Part shown: positions 48,896 through 60,010 of the stretch, piece after piece
Numbering within the stretch: the stretch's first letter is position 1
How the letters are laid out: every line of letters starts with the position of its first letter
Origin: Odontocerum albicorne
Taxonomy: Eukaryota > Arthropoda > Insecta > Trichoptera > Odontoceridae
DNA: 64,000 nucleotides
Direction of reading: 5' to 3'
NCBI GenBank assembly: GCA_949825065.1
Contig: OX463848.1
Coordinates: 23,778,986 to 23,842,985 of the forward strand
Made by a program: the position numbers and the translations under genes
Notes under the pieces: model-generated
Databases searched by the model: none
Seen by the model: only the letters and a program-made list of their open reading frames with translations
What the model was told of the DNA's origin: nothing

Positions 48896-50179
48896 CTAGG
48901 TTAGTCAAAAAGTTTTGAAAGCGGAAATGAAAATACATTTTTTTTGGGGGGAAATCACTTTTATTGCTCTCCCATAAGATCAATACACTTGGTCCAACGA
49001 TCTTCCAACTTTGTTGTCCCATCACGGAAGTGACTTTCTGGAAGGCCTGCAAAATACTCCTCTACGACGGCTATAATCTCTTCGTTTGATGAAAAATGCT
49101 TTCCACGAAGGAATTTTTTGAGGTGTGAGAACAGCCAGAAGTCAGAGGGAGCTAAATCTGGCGAATAGGGCGGATGCTGCAACAATTCGTACCCCAATTC
49201 ACTGATTTTCGCGATGGTTTTTTGAGCTGTGTGAGCAGGTGCATTGTCTTGATGAAAAATGATTTTTTTCTTCTGCAAACCGGGTCTTTTTTCACAATTT
49301 TTTTCATCCAACTGGTCCAAAGGGTCACAATAATAATCAGAGTTGATTGTCTTACCAGTTTGGAGATAATCTATCAATAAAATTCCTTTTGCATCCCAAA
49401 AAACTGACGCTTACACCTTCTTGGCCGATTTCTGGACACGAACTCGCTTCGGAGCCAAAGTGCCTGGTTCACACCACTCCTTAGCCTCTTGTTTTGATTC
49501 AGGATCATGGTGGTAGACCCAAGTCTCATCCATAGTGATGAATCGACGCAGAAAATCCTTTTTATCCTTTCGAAATTGCTCCAAATGTTGCTCAGAAAGT
49601 CGCATTCGAACGTGTTTTTGTTGCATTGTTAGCAAATGCGGCACCCATTGTGCACACAGTTTTTTGAAACCCAAAACTTCAGCCAAAATATGCCATGTTG
49701 TTCCATGTGAGATGCCTATGGTGTCAGCTATCACATCCACAGTCGATCGATGATCTTCCAAAACCATATCCTGTATTTTCGCTATGATTTCTGGTGTTGA
49801 TGCACTTTTTGGACGTCCTGAGCGTGGAGCGTCTTCAACGCTTGTACGGCCAGGCTTAAACTCCAAAACCCATCGGTAAACGGTTGGAAATGAAGGAGAA
49901 GACTCCTTTAATACTTTCACCATCTTTGCATGGATCTCAGTAGCCGATAAACCTTCCAAAACAAAGAATTTAACCACTGCACGATATTCGGATTTTTCCA
50001 TTGTTAAAAAATACACTGACACGTCAACTTCAAATGGCTTGTAAACAAAGAATGAATTGACAGATCGAAATGAAATTTTGAGTACGTTCTTATGAAAGAT
50101 GAAATATTAAAATGGCGTAGAAATTTTGGTTTTCTACTGCTCCATAGATGTCGCTTTCAAAACTTATTGACTAACCTAG
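48896..50179 (-). mobile_element. Full-length mariner with a single premature stop
   Basis: 1,284 bp between TA duplications (48894-48895, 50180-50181). Ends CTAGGTTAGTCAAAAAG / CTAGGTTAGTCAATAAG. The transposase on the minus strand is in one frame across 50022 to 48961 (354 codons including stops), broken only by a TAA near 49411-49413. The N-terminal half (49411-50022) has a paired helix-turn-helix region (GRTSVEDAPRSGRP) and MDETWVYHHDPESK. The C-terminal half (48961-49377) has FHQDNAPAHT and PPYSPDLAPSDFWLF, with 34 residues between the two Asp of D34D. Catalytic residues intact. Confidence 0.95.
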
Positions 50180-50549
50180 TAGTTTGTACCAGTTTATTTA
50201 AAAATAACATTTTGACCAATAATTATTTTTATTATACCTCACTTTGATTTTTATTAAGTTTGTAGATTCATTTTATGTGTTTTTTTATACCTTTAATTGA
50301 CATTTATGTGAGTTCTGTTACTCGGTTAAAGTGAATTTCAGTATTCTCGATTGTATAAATTTCTGGCCTCACTTTGCACGATTTCGATTTACACAAATTT
50401 TACCGCATAAATTGAGAGATGGTGTATTATTATTAAGTAAAACAAAGTATTTTTTAATGTTACTTCAAAAAGGGGTTAATTTAAGGGGCATAAAAATCAT
50501 CAGTGAAAAGTTTAAAAGACATCTTATTAATATCATTTATAATTTTTAG

Positions 50550-50783
50550 CAAAAGAATGCATCATCTCGTGGAGCATCACAGTCATTCGCTGATATACCA
50601 GAAGAGGAATTTGCATCTGCCAGAGGTGGATACGAGCCTCATTGTACTGAAGAGGCAGACAGTTTCGGAGAGGAAGGAGATGAAGAAGATGAGGACGAGG
50701 AAGTGGAGTTCGTCCCTTCTAGCTGGGATTGCCGAGCCACACCCACCAAGAGTGCGCTTAAGAGTCCTGACACCAGTCAAATT
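50550..50783 (+). CDS. LMTK: LMTK C-terminal exon with SWDCRATPTKSALKSP block
   Basis: The acceptor is ATAATTTTTAG and the donor is GTACGT at 50784; 78 codons, phase 0/0. It encodes QKNASSRGASQSFADIPEEE, an acidic run (GEEGDEEDEDEEVEF), then VPSSWDCRATPTKSALKSPD. The last block is the most conserved-looking piece of the tail, and TPTK and LKSP are proline-directed kinase site types. The frame used here lacks an ATG and is missed by a start-based ORF search. Confidence 0.85.
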
Positions 50784-50937
50784 GTACGTTTATTTTCTTA
50801 GAACTCTTTTATTTGTTTACTTACTTTTATGCAAATATTTTGCACAAAGTCCAAATCTTTGAGTGTACAAATCAAACTCTCCAATCAAGCTTCAATTATT
50901 TTTTACTCAACATTAAGTTTGTTTAAAGTGAGTAAGG

Positions 50938-51190
50938 CTACACCACTGTACTGGATCCGATGGCACACTGAAGTGAGAGCATCGGAGCACATTGGCATAT
51001 ATTTTTTTGCTCTTTTTGAAAGAATAGATATGACTGAAGTCATAGGTATCATTATACCCCCGAATATTAGGCAGAAAAAATGCTTGTGTCATTTGAGGGT
51101 CATTGCACAGCACGGAGTTCGAACCGACGATCTTCCATGCAGAAGTCCAGTGCGTTACCGCTCAGTCATGCACCTCATGTACAACTTGTA
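50938..51190 (-). mobile_element. tRNA-derived SINE, family 2, inverted copy
   Basis: Reverse complement of 41353-41592 over most of its length: head (CACGGAGTTCGAACCGACGA), ATTCGGGGG-type box and end (CTGGATCCGATGGCACACTG). It begins about 150 bp after exon 50550-50783. Confidence 0.85.
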
Positions 51191-51394
51191 TATATTCGGG
51201 GATGACCTTCAAAAGATTCTAACATGGTGTCTGAGAAAATGGCTTCCTCGTTAAGGCAACAAAATTACAAACTCATGATAGAGAGTGGGGGATTTTTTCT
51301 AAGACTAGTCTTTGAAATTGTTCTATGATTACATATTCTTGATGTGCTAAGGACAAGGAGCTTGGCATCCTTGTCGATAAAATGTTGAGCTCAC

Positions 51395-51643
51395 TTAACC
51401 TCTCGAGTAGTAAGATATTTTAAAATTTTTAAAACATAGTTTGTTCAGTTGGTAAAACATGTAACTAGCCGATAAATGATTTAATTGTGTGGTATCATAA
51501 ATAGATGTCATTGGTACTCCAAATCCTGACATAATCTGGGAATATTCGAAAAATAATCACTGCGCCCCAACCGCGGGGCCGTACGCTATCTGACTCAGTA
51601 TTTCATGGCCCCACAGTTGGGGCGGTACGCACGGAGAGGTTAA
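51395..51643. mobile_element. TTAA-flanked MITE (piggyBac-type), 249 bp
   Basis: Ends TTAACCTCTCGAGTAG / TTAACCTCTCCGTGCG. Contains CCCCAACCGCGGGG and CCCCACAGTTGGGG-type inverted pieces. No coding. Confidence 0.75.
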
Positions 51644-51963
51644 ACATATCTAGTTAAACTGCAAAATATTCACAAATCTCTATTCTCTCAAAACATTGCA
51701 CATTTTCCATCCTTTTCATAGTAGAATCTTGCCAGCCCATAGCTTGATTAATTTACTACAGGGATATTTATTATCTTGATATCTTGCGAGGAGTGGTTAT
51801 ATGAACTGGAGAGATTACAAAATGTTTGCATTTGGTTTATTATTTTATCTAAAGAAACACTAATAAATTCCCATCTTTATCCATATTTTCTTTTCAATTG
51901 GTCTTCAATTTAATTTAAAGTAACTGTTGCTCAAGTATTAATTATCATTCATTAAGCTTTGGC

Positions 51964-52011
51964 AAAATTGATTATCAGTAAACACAGTCATGTTTACTGA
52001 TAATCAATTTT
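51964..52011. repeat. Fold-back hairpin, 21-bp perfect arms
   Basis: AAAATTGATTATCAGTAAAC... pairs with TGTTTACTGATAATCAATTT..., loop CAGTCA. Confidence 0.95.
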
Positions 52012-52173
52012 AAAAATATTCCTATTAAGTCACCGCATGCTGCTGTTTAATACAGAAATGAATAATGAATGGCAAGAATTGATGTCCAAGAATGAGTTGA
52101 GGACTGGTAGAAGAATAGCGAGATGTGCTTCAGTGGACAAGCAAGTATGATGTGAATAAACCTATTTGAAGTA

Positions 52174-53263
52174 CAGTCTGTTTGACAAGAACGTGTACGG
52201 CGAAACCCGAAAAACTATTTGGTATAAGGCATTAAAAAAGTACACACATACTACACGATATAAACCGTGATGCTTTATTATTAATAAGTTGTCCAGTCGC
52301 CTCCACAAGTAATAATTGCCCGGCATCTCCGAAACATACTTTCTACTAATTTTATAGCGTAATCTAGGGGCAAAGACTTTCATATAAGTCGAATCTGCCG
52401 AAATAACTGCTTGACATTCCAGATCTTTTTCCCACGGAGCTTGAACTTCCGATGTTTTGGGTCATTATCCTCTTGCAGTAGCTAATTTTCATTTTTTCTT
52501 ATAAACCAACTTTGGGCAGATGGTAATAAAGCCCTCCGATATATTTTAACCATTTTGGCAGCGTTCAAATTATTTGTGAAGATATGCAAAGTGCCAAATC
52601 CCTGCTTTGAGAAACAGCCCCAGACGTGGACTTTTACCGGGTGTTTAACGGTCCGCTTAATGGAAGAACATGCCCAAAAAGAAGCTTCGTCCGAAAAAAT
52701 TACATTGTCCCAATCGCAGTCCAAATTTTCTTTCGCCCAAGTGAGTCTTTTTTCGACTTGTTTTTCGGACAGTAGTGGTTTCTTCACCGTGCTTCGGAAT
52801 TTCACTCCATGAGCTAGTTAACGTCTTCTTATAATGTCACATGACACAATTAGACCCTTTTCACGTAAAACCGCCTGTCCCCTACGCAATGATAGATGAG
52901 GATTCTTCTCAAACATCCGTAAAATCACTGTTCTTTTTCGTCATTTTTTGTGCAGTGCCATGATCTGGTAGGTCATTGAAGTTTTTTTATGTTAGAATAG
53001 CGTTTCACCCACTTACTTACAAATGTCCTCGACTTTCTCATGTATTTAGCAGCGGCTCCGTATGACATTTTCGGTCCTTTCGGATGTGTACACAGAAACA
53101 CGGCTTCATAACGTGATGCGTACGCGGCACTCATGGTGAAATATGTTCTTGTGTAACCAAGGTTGAATGACAACTGAGTTTTTCTATACAAAGCATCTTG
53201 AATCTACCCTCTAACAGTTGCCAGGAAAAAATGAAGCCGTACACACTCTTGTCAAATAGACTA
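52174..53263 (-). mobile_element. Tc1-like transposon, decayed
   Basis: TA-flanked. Ends CAGTCTGTTTGACAAGAACG and, reversed, about CTAGTCTATTTGACAAGAGT. Minus-strand transposase pieces: an N-terminal helix-turn-helix (MSYGAAAKYMRKSRTFVSKW, 52973-53191), DCDWDNVIFSDEASFWAC and VKVHVWGCFSKQGFGTLHIF (52482-52805), then EDNDPKHRKFKLRGKKIWNV. Frameshifts between blocks. Confidence 0.88.
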
Positions 53264-53296
53264 GATAGATATTTTGACAAGGTGTAAGGTTTAGAA

Positions 53297-53730
53297 TAGG
53301 GGTTGGCAAACTTTACATCTTAAAAATATTCCGGTTAAAGATTAATAGAACTTTTTTTTTGGTCAATATGCGGGACCCATTACATACAGAATGTCTAATT
53401 TTGAAATATGAATGTGCTTTCTTATCTGATCATATCTTTATATGCGGAATCAAAATATTTATTTTTTTCTAAATTAAATCCACACAATATTTTTATCTGT
53501 AGATTTTTGAGCCTTATGGGTACTTAGAATAAAAATTCCCAAATTTGTATATTATTTATGTGTTTAAGTAAGTCTTGTTTGGTGTTTTAAAGTTGACAGG
53601 AAGACTAAAATACAAAATGATGTGAGTTAAAAATAAGTAAAAAAAGAAAAAAAAGTTTACTGAATATCTATTTTGTTAGATCCAAAATCAACTATAAAAT
53701 GTCTTGTGATCGATCATTTGCTGACCCCTG
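53297..53730. mobile_element. Non-autonomous hAT MITE, 434 bp
   Basis: Ends TAGGGGTTGGCAAAC / CAGGGGTCAGCAAAT (reverse complement). Flanked by GTTTAGAA and GTCTAGAA, a 7/8 target duplication. No coding. Confidence 0.85.
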
Positions 53731-55183
53731 GTCTAGAAGTAATGTTTTATGTTAACTTTAGTAAATTAGATTTAACCATTTAAGTATATTAGGTCATTTT
53801 AGTTTCGTACATACCTGTATTTTTGCATTACTGTGTTGGCTGTATGTAATAGCGTGATCGCATATCATAATATAATGCCAGTATACACAATATAAGGATA
53901 TTGGTATATGTATGAAACAAATGACTTTTTAGAAATAAGTAAATACTTTTTAGAGTTACGTCTGTAATTTCAACATACAAGATGAATCAGGATTCTTAAA
54001 AAGCAGAAAATATTGTAAATTACTGTAAAATTTTTCATTCATTATATGTGTAATAAAAGTAAAATGTATTTTAAAAGATACATAATTTTTAACAACATAA
54101 TTCTTCAGTTTTTATGTGTATGTGTCTCCGCATACATTGTATGTGATGAACTTAAAGAAGCTTATGATTTTTATTATCATTTTGAATGCAAATGCTCGCA
54201 TAGAGTGCATAAAAGTCCTGTCATGAAAATTCATCTCTAAAAGTGAATGCTTACATTTCGCTATGGAATTGCTTATAATTATGCAAATGAAGGCAAGATG
54301 ACATACCTTCTCATCACACATGAAAACTTGCAAAATTTTAAGACATGTTAGTTACACTTACGAAGTTTAGTCTAAAATCGGGTTTTTATTCAAATTTCAC
54401 AAAAATCCAAATTACTTGAGAACCACTGAATATCGCTGAACATACATGGGGGTTAAATCGATAGGTATTGAGGTCCCCCATCTCCTTGCTTCAGTTGATC
54501 GTCACCTCATGTTACACTCTGTATAATATAAACAGAATATTCTACAGTTCAACATTTTAATCAGTGATTTAAGACCAATCAATAATATTAAAGAATACCA
54601 CTATTCAAAGGAAATTAGAGTGAATAAGGTCCATTTTAAAAAAGGTCATCTTTGTACCCTATAAATATGGTTTAGCAAAATTTTAGTTTTTGATTATAAC
54701 TTTTTTTTGAAGAAGTTTAGCCTTCAGAAATATGGTATAGTCAATTTGTTGGGGTTAAATTTGAATTATTCAATCTTGGTGTTTCTATGTTTTTATGTTT
54801 ATAAAATTTAGTTTTCATTTTTGATACATTTATTTGTTGAACAATCTAAGTTTATCTATATTTGAATGTCCAATCTAATTTCTAATCTTTCTCTGGTGTG
54901 TTGGGATCTCAATATGTTCATAACTCCGTAAGGTCAAAACATTCATTATTAAAAATATGGGCGCCAACTGTCAATCCGATTTTGTGTGCTTGCTTAACAA
55001 ATGCTTAGCGGCATGAAGTTTAATTTACTTGATGACTTGAGTTTGAATATTTTTCCTCCGATTTGTTTGATAGTCGTTCAGCTCTGGGTTCATCCGATTT
55101 GTTTGAAAGTCGTATTATTTGTACAGAGCACTGAAATAAAGCACATCATGAACATTTGATACTCTTTTAAAAAAGTTATGTTC
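53731..55183 (+). other. Intron, nothing recognised
   Basis: AT-rich. Short imperfect direct repeat TCCGATTTGTTTGA(T/A)AGTCG near 55057 and 55093. No exon supported. Confidence 0.4.
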
Positions 55184-55432
55184 TTGAACCTCTGAGCGAG
55201 TGAGATTTTGTAAGCAAAATAAAAAAAATATTTTGTAAGTAATATAAAAATCGTAATTGCGGCCGCCAATACAAAATAATTGAATAGATTAAAACATTAG
55301 AGCCTTGTCCGTTTTATGGATAAATTCATGTATTCGGGAAAAAAACATCGGACGTACCGTGTACGTCCATACTCTCTTGAGGTAATAATTCGCTCACCGT
55401 ACACCGTACGGCCATACTCCTTTAGAGGTTAA
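55184..55432. mobile_element. Possible TTAA-type MITE
   Basis: The right end TTAACCTCTAAAGGAG (reverse complement, TTAA 55429-55432) resembles the family at 51395. The left end is only approximate (TTGAACCTCTGAGCGAG). Similar length of about 249 bp. Confidence 0.35.
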
Positions 55433-55635
55433 TTACAATGTATTTTTTGACCATGTGTGTACATTTTGCACTTTTATTTAGTTTTTTTTTTGCCAAAAAC
55501 TGTCTCTGTGAGTAGTTAAGTTGTGTTTAATTTTTCTGTGAATTTATTTACTAATTTATTATATTAGGTACTCTGTTAAATTAATTTGATTATTTTTAAT
55601 ATAAACAATCAAGTTATTACCTTTTTTTTAGCAAC

Positions 55636-55974
<339 letters not shown>

Positions 55975-56160
55975 TTTTTTTTTTTTTTTTTTTTTCTTAT
56001 TTTTTATATTGTACAAAAAAAACATGGTCTTCTAGCTGATTATAATAAATTTATTTTTTTAATATATCCCTTTAAAATAAAAAAAATAATTCATGTTAAT
56101 TTTGTATTGCTATAATATATGTATTGTTCATGTGTTATCTGCACTGCTGCCAATTTATAG

Positions 56161-56181
56161 GACGAGGACTCTTCAACTTCT
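56161..56181 (+). CDS. LMTK: Candidate 21-nt microexon of LMTK
   Basis: Twenty-one nucleotides between AATTTATAG and GTGAGT, encoding DEDSSTS in phase 0/0. It would insert seven residues between the exons at 50550 and 57003 without changing the frame. Composition (acidic, Ser-rich) suits the protein. It sits about 190 bp after a long (AT)n tract. Frame-preserving microexons of this size are common in neuronal genes. Support is from splice sites and phase. Confidence 0.55.
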
Positions 56182-57002
56182 GTGAGTTTTAAACAAACAA
56201 GTCTTGTAGTGTCTTCAGCCGCTTATCACATCCAACATTTTAGTTGCTTGGTTATCTAGTCATTATTTGATTTGCCATCTTAATTTACACTTGATATATC
56301 TCAAATATAACTATTACTTCTGCTATTTAAATAATACCCATTGTCGATTGTTTTTCTCCCCTATTTACTTATCCCACATTCTTTGTATACATTTTGACTA
56401 TGTTTTAGTTGAATGTTTCTATGAATGCTTTGAAAATGTTTATTTTTCAATGTAAAACTCAAAAGTAAGAATTTAAAACAAACTAATGAATTTATTTAAA
56501 TTCAATTTAGCTATCATAAAACTTTTAATTATATCTTTCTTTTACAATACTTTGAATATGTAGCTGTATAGTTAAGGCATTTAACTTCAATGCAGATGGT
56601 TACATGTTAGTAACCCGCTCTGTGCTAATCCCTTAGGATTTTTTTTTTGATAAACTTCTAGAGATATTAGAATATTTATGAATTTTGGACATATTTATTC
56701 TTCAAAAAAATATCAATTTTAAATTTCCATTATTCTTTTGTTTAAATACAGTGAATACAAAATTCATTATAGAAATTTATGCGATTTGACTGAATTTGAA
56801 ATTTTAAATTTATGATTCAATTTAAGTAATGAAATTCAAAAAGCAAAGCAAATCAAATATTTCAACATTTCATTCGATACGAGATTTACCATCATTGTAA
56901 AGATAAATAAATTATATACTATTATAGATATCCCATAATTTAGTGCACATAATTTTTATTTATATATAATTAATTTGAAATATTGGGTGGTATTTTTCAC
57001 AG
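56182..57002 (+). other. Intron with SINE-like head
   Basis: AT-rich. 56550-56640 resembles a tRNA-like SINE head (GTAGCTGTATAGTTAAGGCA, B-box-like GTTAGTAACCCGC). Nothing else. Confidence 0.35.
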
Positions 57003-57126
57003 GAGAATCGTAAACGAGTGATGTTCAAGAAACAAAAATATCAGTGCATATACGAGTATCCTCGAGAAGTAGTGGCCAATGAAGAAGACGATTACCAAGC
57101 TCTACCAGATTATTCCACATATTCAG
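57003..57126 (+). CDS. LMTK: LMTK exon with RVMF (PP1-docking type) motif
   Basis: The acceptor is TTTTTCACAG and the donor is GTAACC at 57127; it enters phase 0 and leaves phase 1. It encodes ENRKRVMFKKQKYQCIYEYP, then REVVANEEDDYQALPDYSTY. RVMF (57015-57026), flanked by basic residues, fits the RVxF consensus for docking protein phosphatase 1. Lemur kinases are known PP1 partners, so the motif is where function would predict it. Compact, aromatic-rich and unlike the low-complexity tail. Confidence 0.9.
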
Positions 57127-57346
57127 GTAACCATTCCATTTAAAGAAAAAACCTTGATTATTCATTTTGACTGATGCAAAGTGTGATAGTAATTTATTGA
57201 TATATTGATGTGAAATACTTCCACAACTTTAAAAGACATTCATCATTATAAATAAAAAAATACTATGTCATCACCGAGGCTAAATTGTATTGAATTGATT
57301 CACTAAATATGGAATAATATTTTGAAACAGTTTATATTTCAAAATA

Positions 57347-58299
57347 CGAGGCATATCCAGAAACTAAGTGTACTGAATTTTTGTAGGTTACAATTTTTTT
57401 TATTTAAACAAAAAAATTACGTGGTTACCGTAGTACATATGTAAGCTATTTTTCGACATAGTCGCCATTCCTCTCAATGCAGGTGGTGAAGCGGGGTATC
57501 AACTTTTTGATGCCTTCCTCGAAGTAGTTTCCCGCCAACCCCTCCGTCCACTTCTCCACCTCCTCCTTTACCTCCTCGTCGGTTGAAAACCTTTTTCCAC
57601 CCATGTGCAACTTCAGGGAAGTAAAGAGATAGTAATCTGAAGGTGCTAGGTCAGGGGAATGCGCGGGATGGTTCAGGACATCCCATTTAAACGAGGCGAG
57701 CAGTTCCTTCGAGGCGTTGGCCGTGTGTGGTCTTGCATTGTCGTGCAGCAGGCAGACTCCCTTTGTCAGCATGCCTCTCCTCTTGTTCTGAATCGCCCTC
57801 CGCAATTTTTTTAGGGTCTCACAGTATCTTGCAGAGTTGATGGTCTCCCCTTGAGGCATATATTCAATTAAAATTATGCCTTGACAGTCCCAAAACACGG
57901 ATGCCATGATTTTCTTGGCTGAAATTGTGGTTTTGAACTTTTTGGCGGAGGGTGAAGAGGTGTGATGCCACTGTTGAGACTGCCTTTTGGTTTCAGGCGT
58001 GTAGTGTGCAACCCAAGTTTCATCTCCAGTAACGATGGAGCGGAGAAATTCATCTCCATGGAGTTTGCAGCGCCTCAAAAACTCTTGCCTTTTTACAAAA
58101 TTTCGCACTTGGCGGGAGATTGGTTTGACATTTTTCACGAAACGTGTTGTCGCGTCGACACTTCTCAGCGTACTGACCTCGAACCGGTCTCGTTGTGGAG
58201 GGGAAGGGTCAGGCTACACGGAAGTGTAGCCAACATGTCGAAAATAAAATCCATCCAGTCGTGAGAGCCTCAGTACACTTACTTTCTGGATACGCCTCG
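57347..58299 (-). mobile_element. mariner element, internally deleted but with open C-terminal frame
   Basis: Ends CGAGGCATATCCAG / CGAGGCGTATCCAG, TA at 57345-57346 and 58300-58301. 953 bp. Minus strand 57446-58138 is open for 230 codons: VTGDETWVAHYTPETKRQSQ, CLLHDNARPHTANASK, SPDLAPSDYYLFTSLKLHMG, ending NGDYVEK. All three catalytic Asp are present with 34 residues between the last two. The N-terminal DNA-binding half is missing, as in the copy at 2652-3581. It lies in the LMTK intron between exons 57003 and 58481. Confidence 0.95.
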
Positions 58300-58480
58300 T
58301 ATGTTTATTCCAAATCCTGTCTCAAGTAAGGGAAAGGCACATAGAAATTATTAAAGAAAAGTGGTAATTTGCTATAGAGTTACATAAAAAAATATATAAT
58401 TATTGTTCCAAAATAATGTATTTAGAATGTATTTTTCATTTTATATTTTACATCGAACATAATCTCACTTTTATTTTCAG

Positions 58481-58579
58481 ACTGGCATTCCTTTGGAGCT
58501 GGAAATGGTTCTTATATAGCTGTCGACTTTGAAAACTTCATCAATTCACATCCTGGTGACTTGCACCAGTCTTCATCTG
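58481..58579 (+). CDS. LMTK: LMTK C-terminal exon
   Basis: The acceptor is TTTTATTTTCAG (to 58480) and the donor is GTATAT at 58580; phase 1 in and out. It encodes DWHSFGAGNGSYIAVDFENF, then INSHPGDLHQSSS. Ordered-looking, aromatic-rich continuation of the C-terminal block. Confidence 0.88.
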
Positions 58580-58664
58580 GTATATACTGATACTGCATTT
58601 GTTGATTCTTATTTTGTATTAAAATTTATGGCTTATAAATTTTACTTTTAAATTATTTTTGCAG

Positions 58665-60010
58665 ATATGCTTTCTGAAGATGATTTTTACATATCCTCGT
58701 CAACTCGGCCCTTTGAAACTTACAGTATGCTGAATTCATCCAGTCAGTTTTTTCCAGGACAACAGTTTTCCTTACTAAATAAATTGAAAGCTTATGGTGG
58801 TGGCGCATCAGAAATTGATGATTTCGATTTATTGCCAAGGGTACCTACCGAATATGAAGTTGAACAGTCACTTGTGGACAATCAGACTAATAGCGAAGAC
58901 ACAAATGTCACTGAAGATATGAAGCCCTCCTTCGATTATATCACACCAGATTCCGGAACTGAAGACATCACACCGGGGTCATTGATTGATTATGACATTA
59001 AAACTCAATTCCCGAATGAAGAAGCCATTAATCACAAAAATATCTCCGAAGTAACACTGATTGATATCATTGATGACACTTTGAAAGATGAATCATCACA
59101 CATACTTACTGAGCGGGAGATGCTTCTGAATTCAAATAATACAAATAAAAGTCTCTCATTTACTAGACCGTTCTGTGGATCCTTGATTCTGCCAGATAAA
59201 GGATCTCCGAGTGGTTCACTTACCCCCAGCACACCTTCTCCCTCAGCTTCAGGCCACAGTGGCCAAAGTTCGGGATCTACTTCTCCTTTACCCCGCCCTC
59301 CAAGTTTACTCGGGGGGTTGAGACATACAAGAGACAAGTTGAAATTGGATTTACCTCCCAGTCCATTAGCTAGAAATTCACCCACTGCTATTACTTCTGG
59401 TAAAAATACTAATAAAGAAGTAAAGGTTTTCGATTTCAAGAATATCGATGCTTTACAAGTAGACGATCCAGACGGAACATTAAGTGAATCTGTATCTGAC
59501 GTCAGCAGTTCCATCACGCTGGTAGAAATAAAAGGCATTAAGCTAGATGAAAAGTTGTCTACCACATCTGATGAAGTGGATGGAAAATCTGTAGTAAGTT
59601 TGGAAAAATGTGACCCATCAATGGAAAATTCAGAATCAGTTCTCCCAGATTCTGAGAAACACAACATTGAAAATCCAGTGGAGATCATATCATTAATAGG
59701 AAGCGCTGTTAATAGCGAAACAAATTCCAGCAGTGAAAAACATGATGCAAACGTCAAGTCTCCTGAGTGCGATGATGTTACGCAATTTGACAGTATAATA
59801 CTCCAAAAGTCTGTTATACCATTGCAAAGTGAGGATAACTTAAGGAAGGTGAGTCTAGAACCTGTGAAAGGAGAAGGGACCTTATTAGATAGCGGTGATG
59901 AAGATTCTGGAATTGGGAGCAGCGCATACGCAACACTCGAGCGGAAGATGGACTCCAAGGAAATAGAGGCAGAGGCGGGCAAAAGTTCTAATGAAAGACA
60001 AGTAAATTAG
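58665..60010 (+). CDS. LMTK: LMTK terminal exon with stop codon
   Basis: The acceptor is TTATTTTTGCAG (to 58664); it enters phase 1 and is open to TAG at 60008-60010 (447 codons). It starts DMLSEDDFYISSSTRPFETY, includes a Ser/Pro-rich stretch (SLTPSTPSPSASGHSGQSSG, PLPRPPSLLGG) and ends near LDSGDEDSGIGSSAYATLER. DSGDEDSGIGSS contains a DSGxxS-like phosphodegron and a Ser/Asp run. Vertebrate lemur kinases also end in an acidic Ser-rich segment. Confidence 0.93.

Noticed and set aside
59032..59982. 316-codon open frame on the minus strand
   Set aside because: Antisense shadow of the terminal LMTK exon, which has splice-site and phase support; no independent signal.
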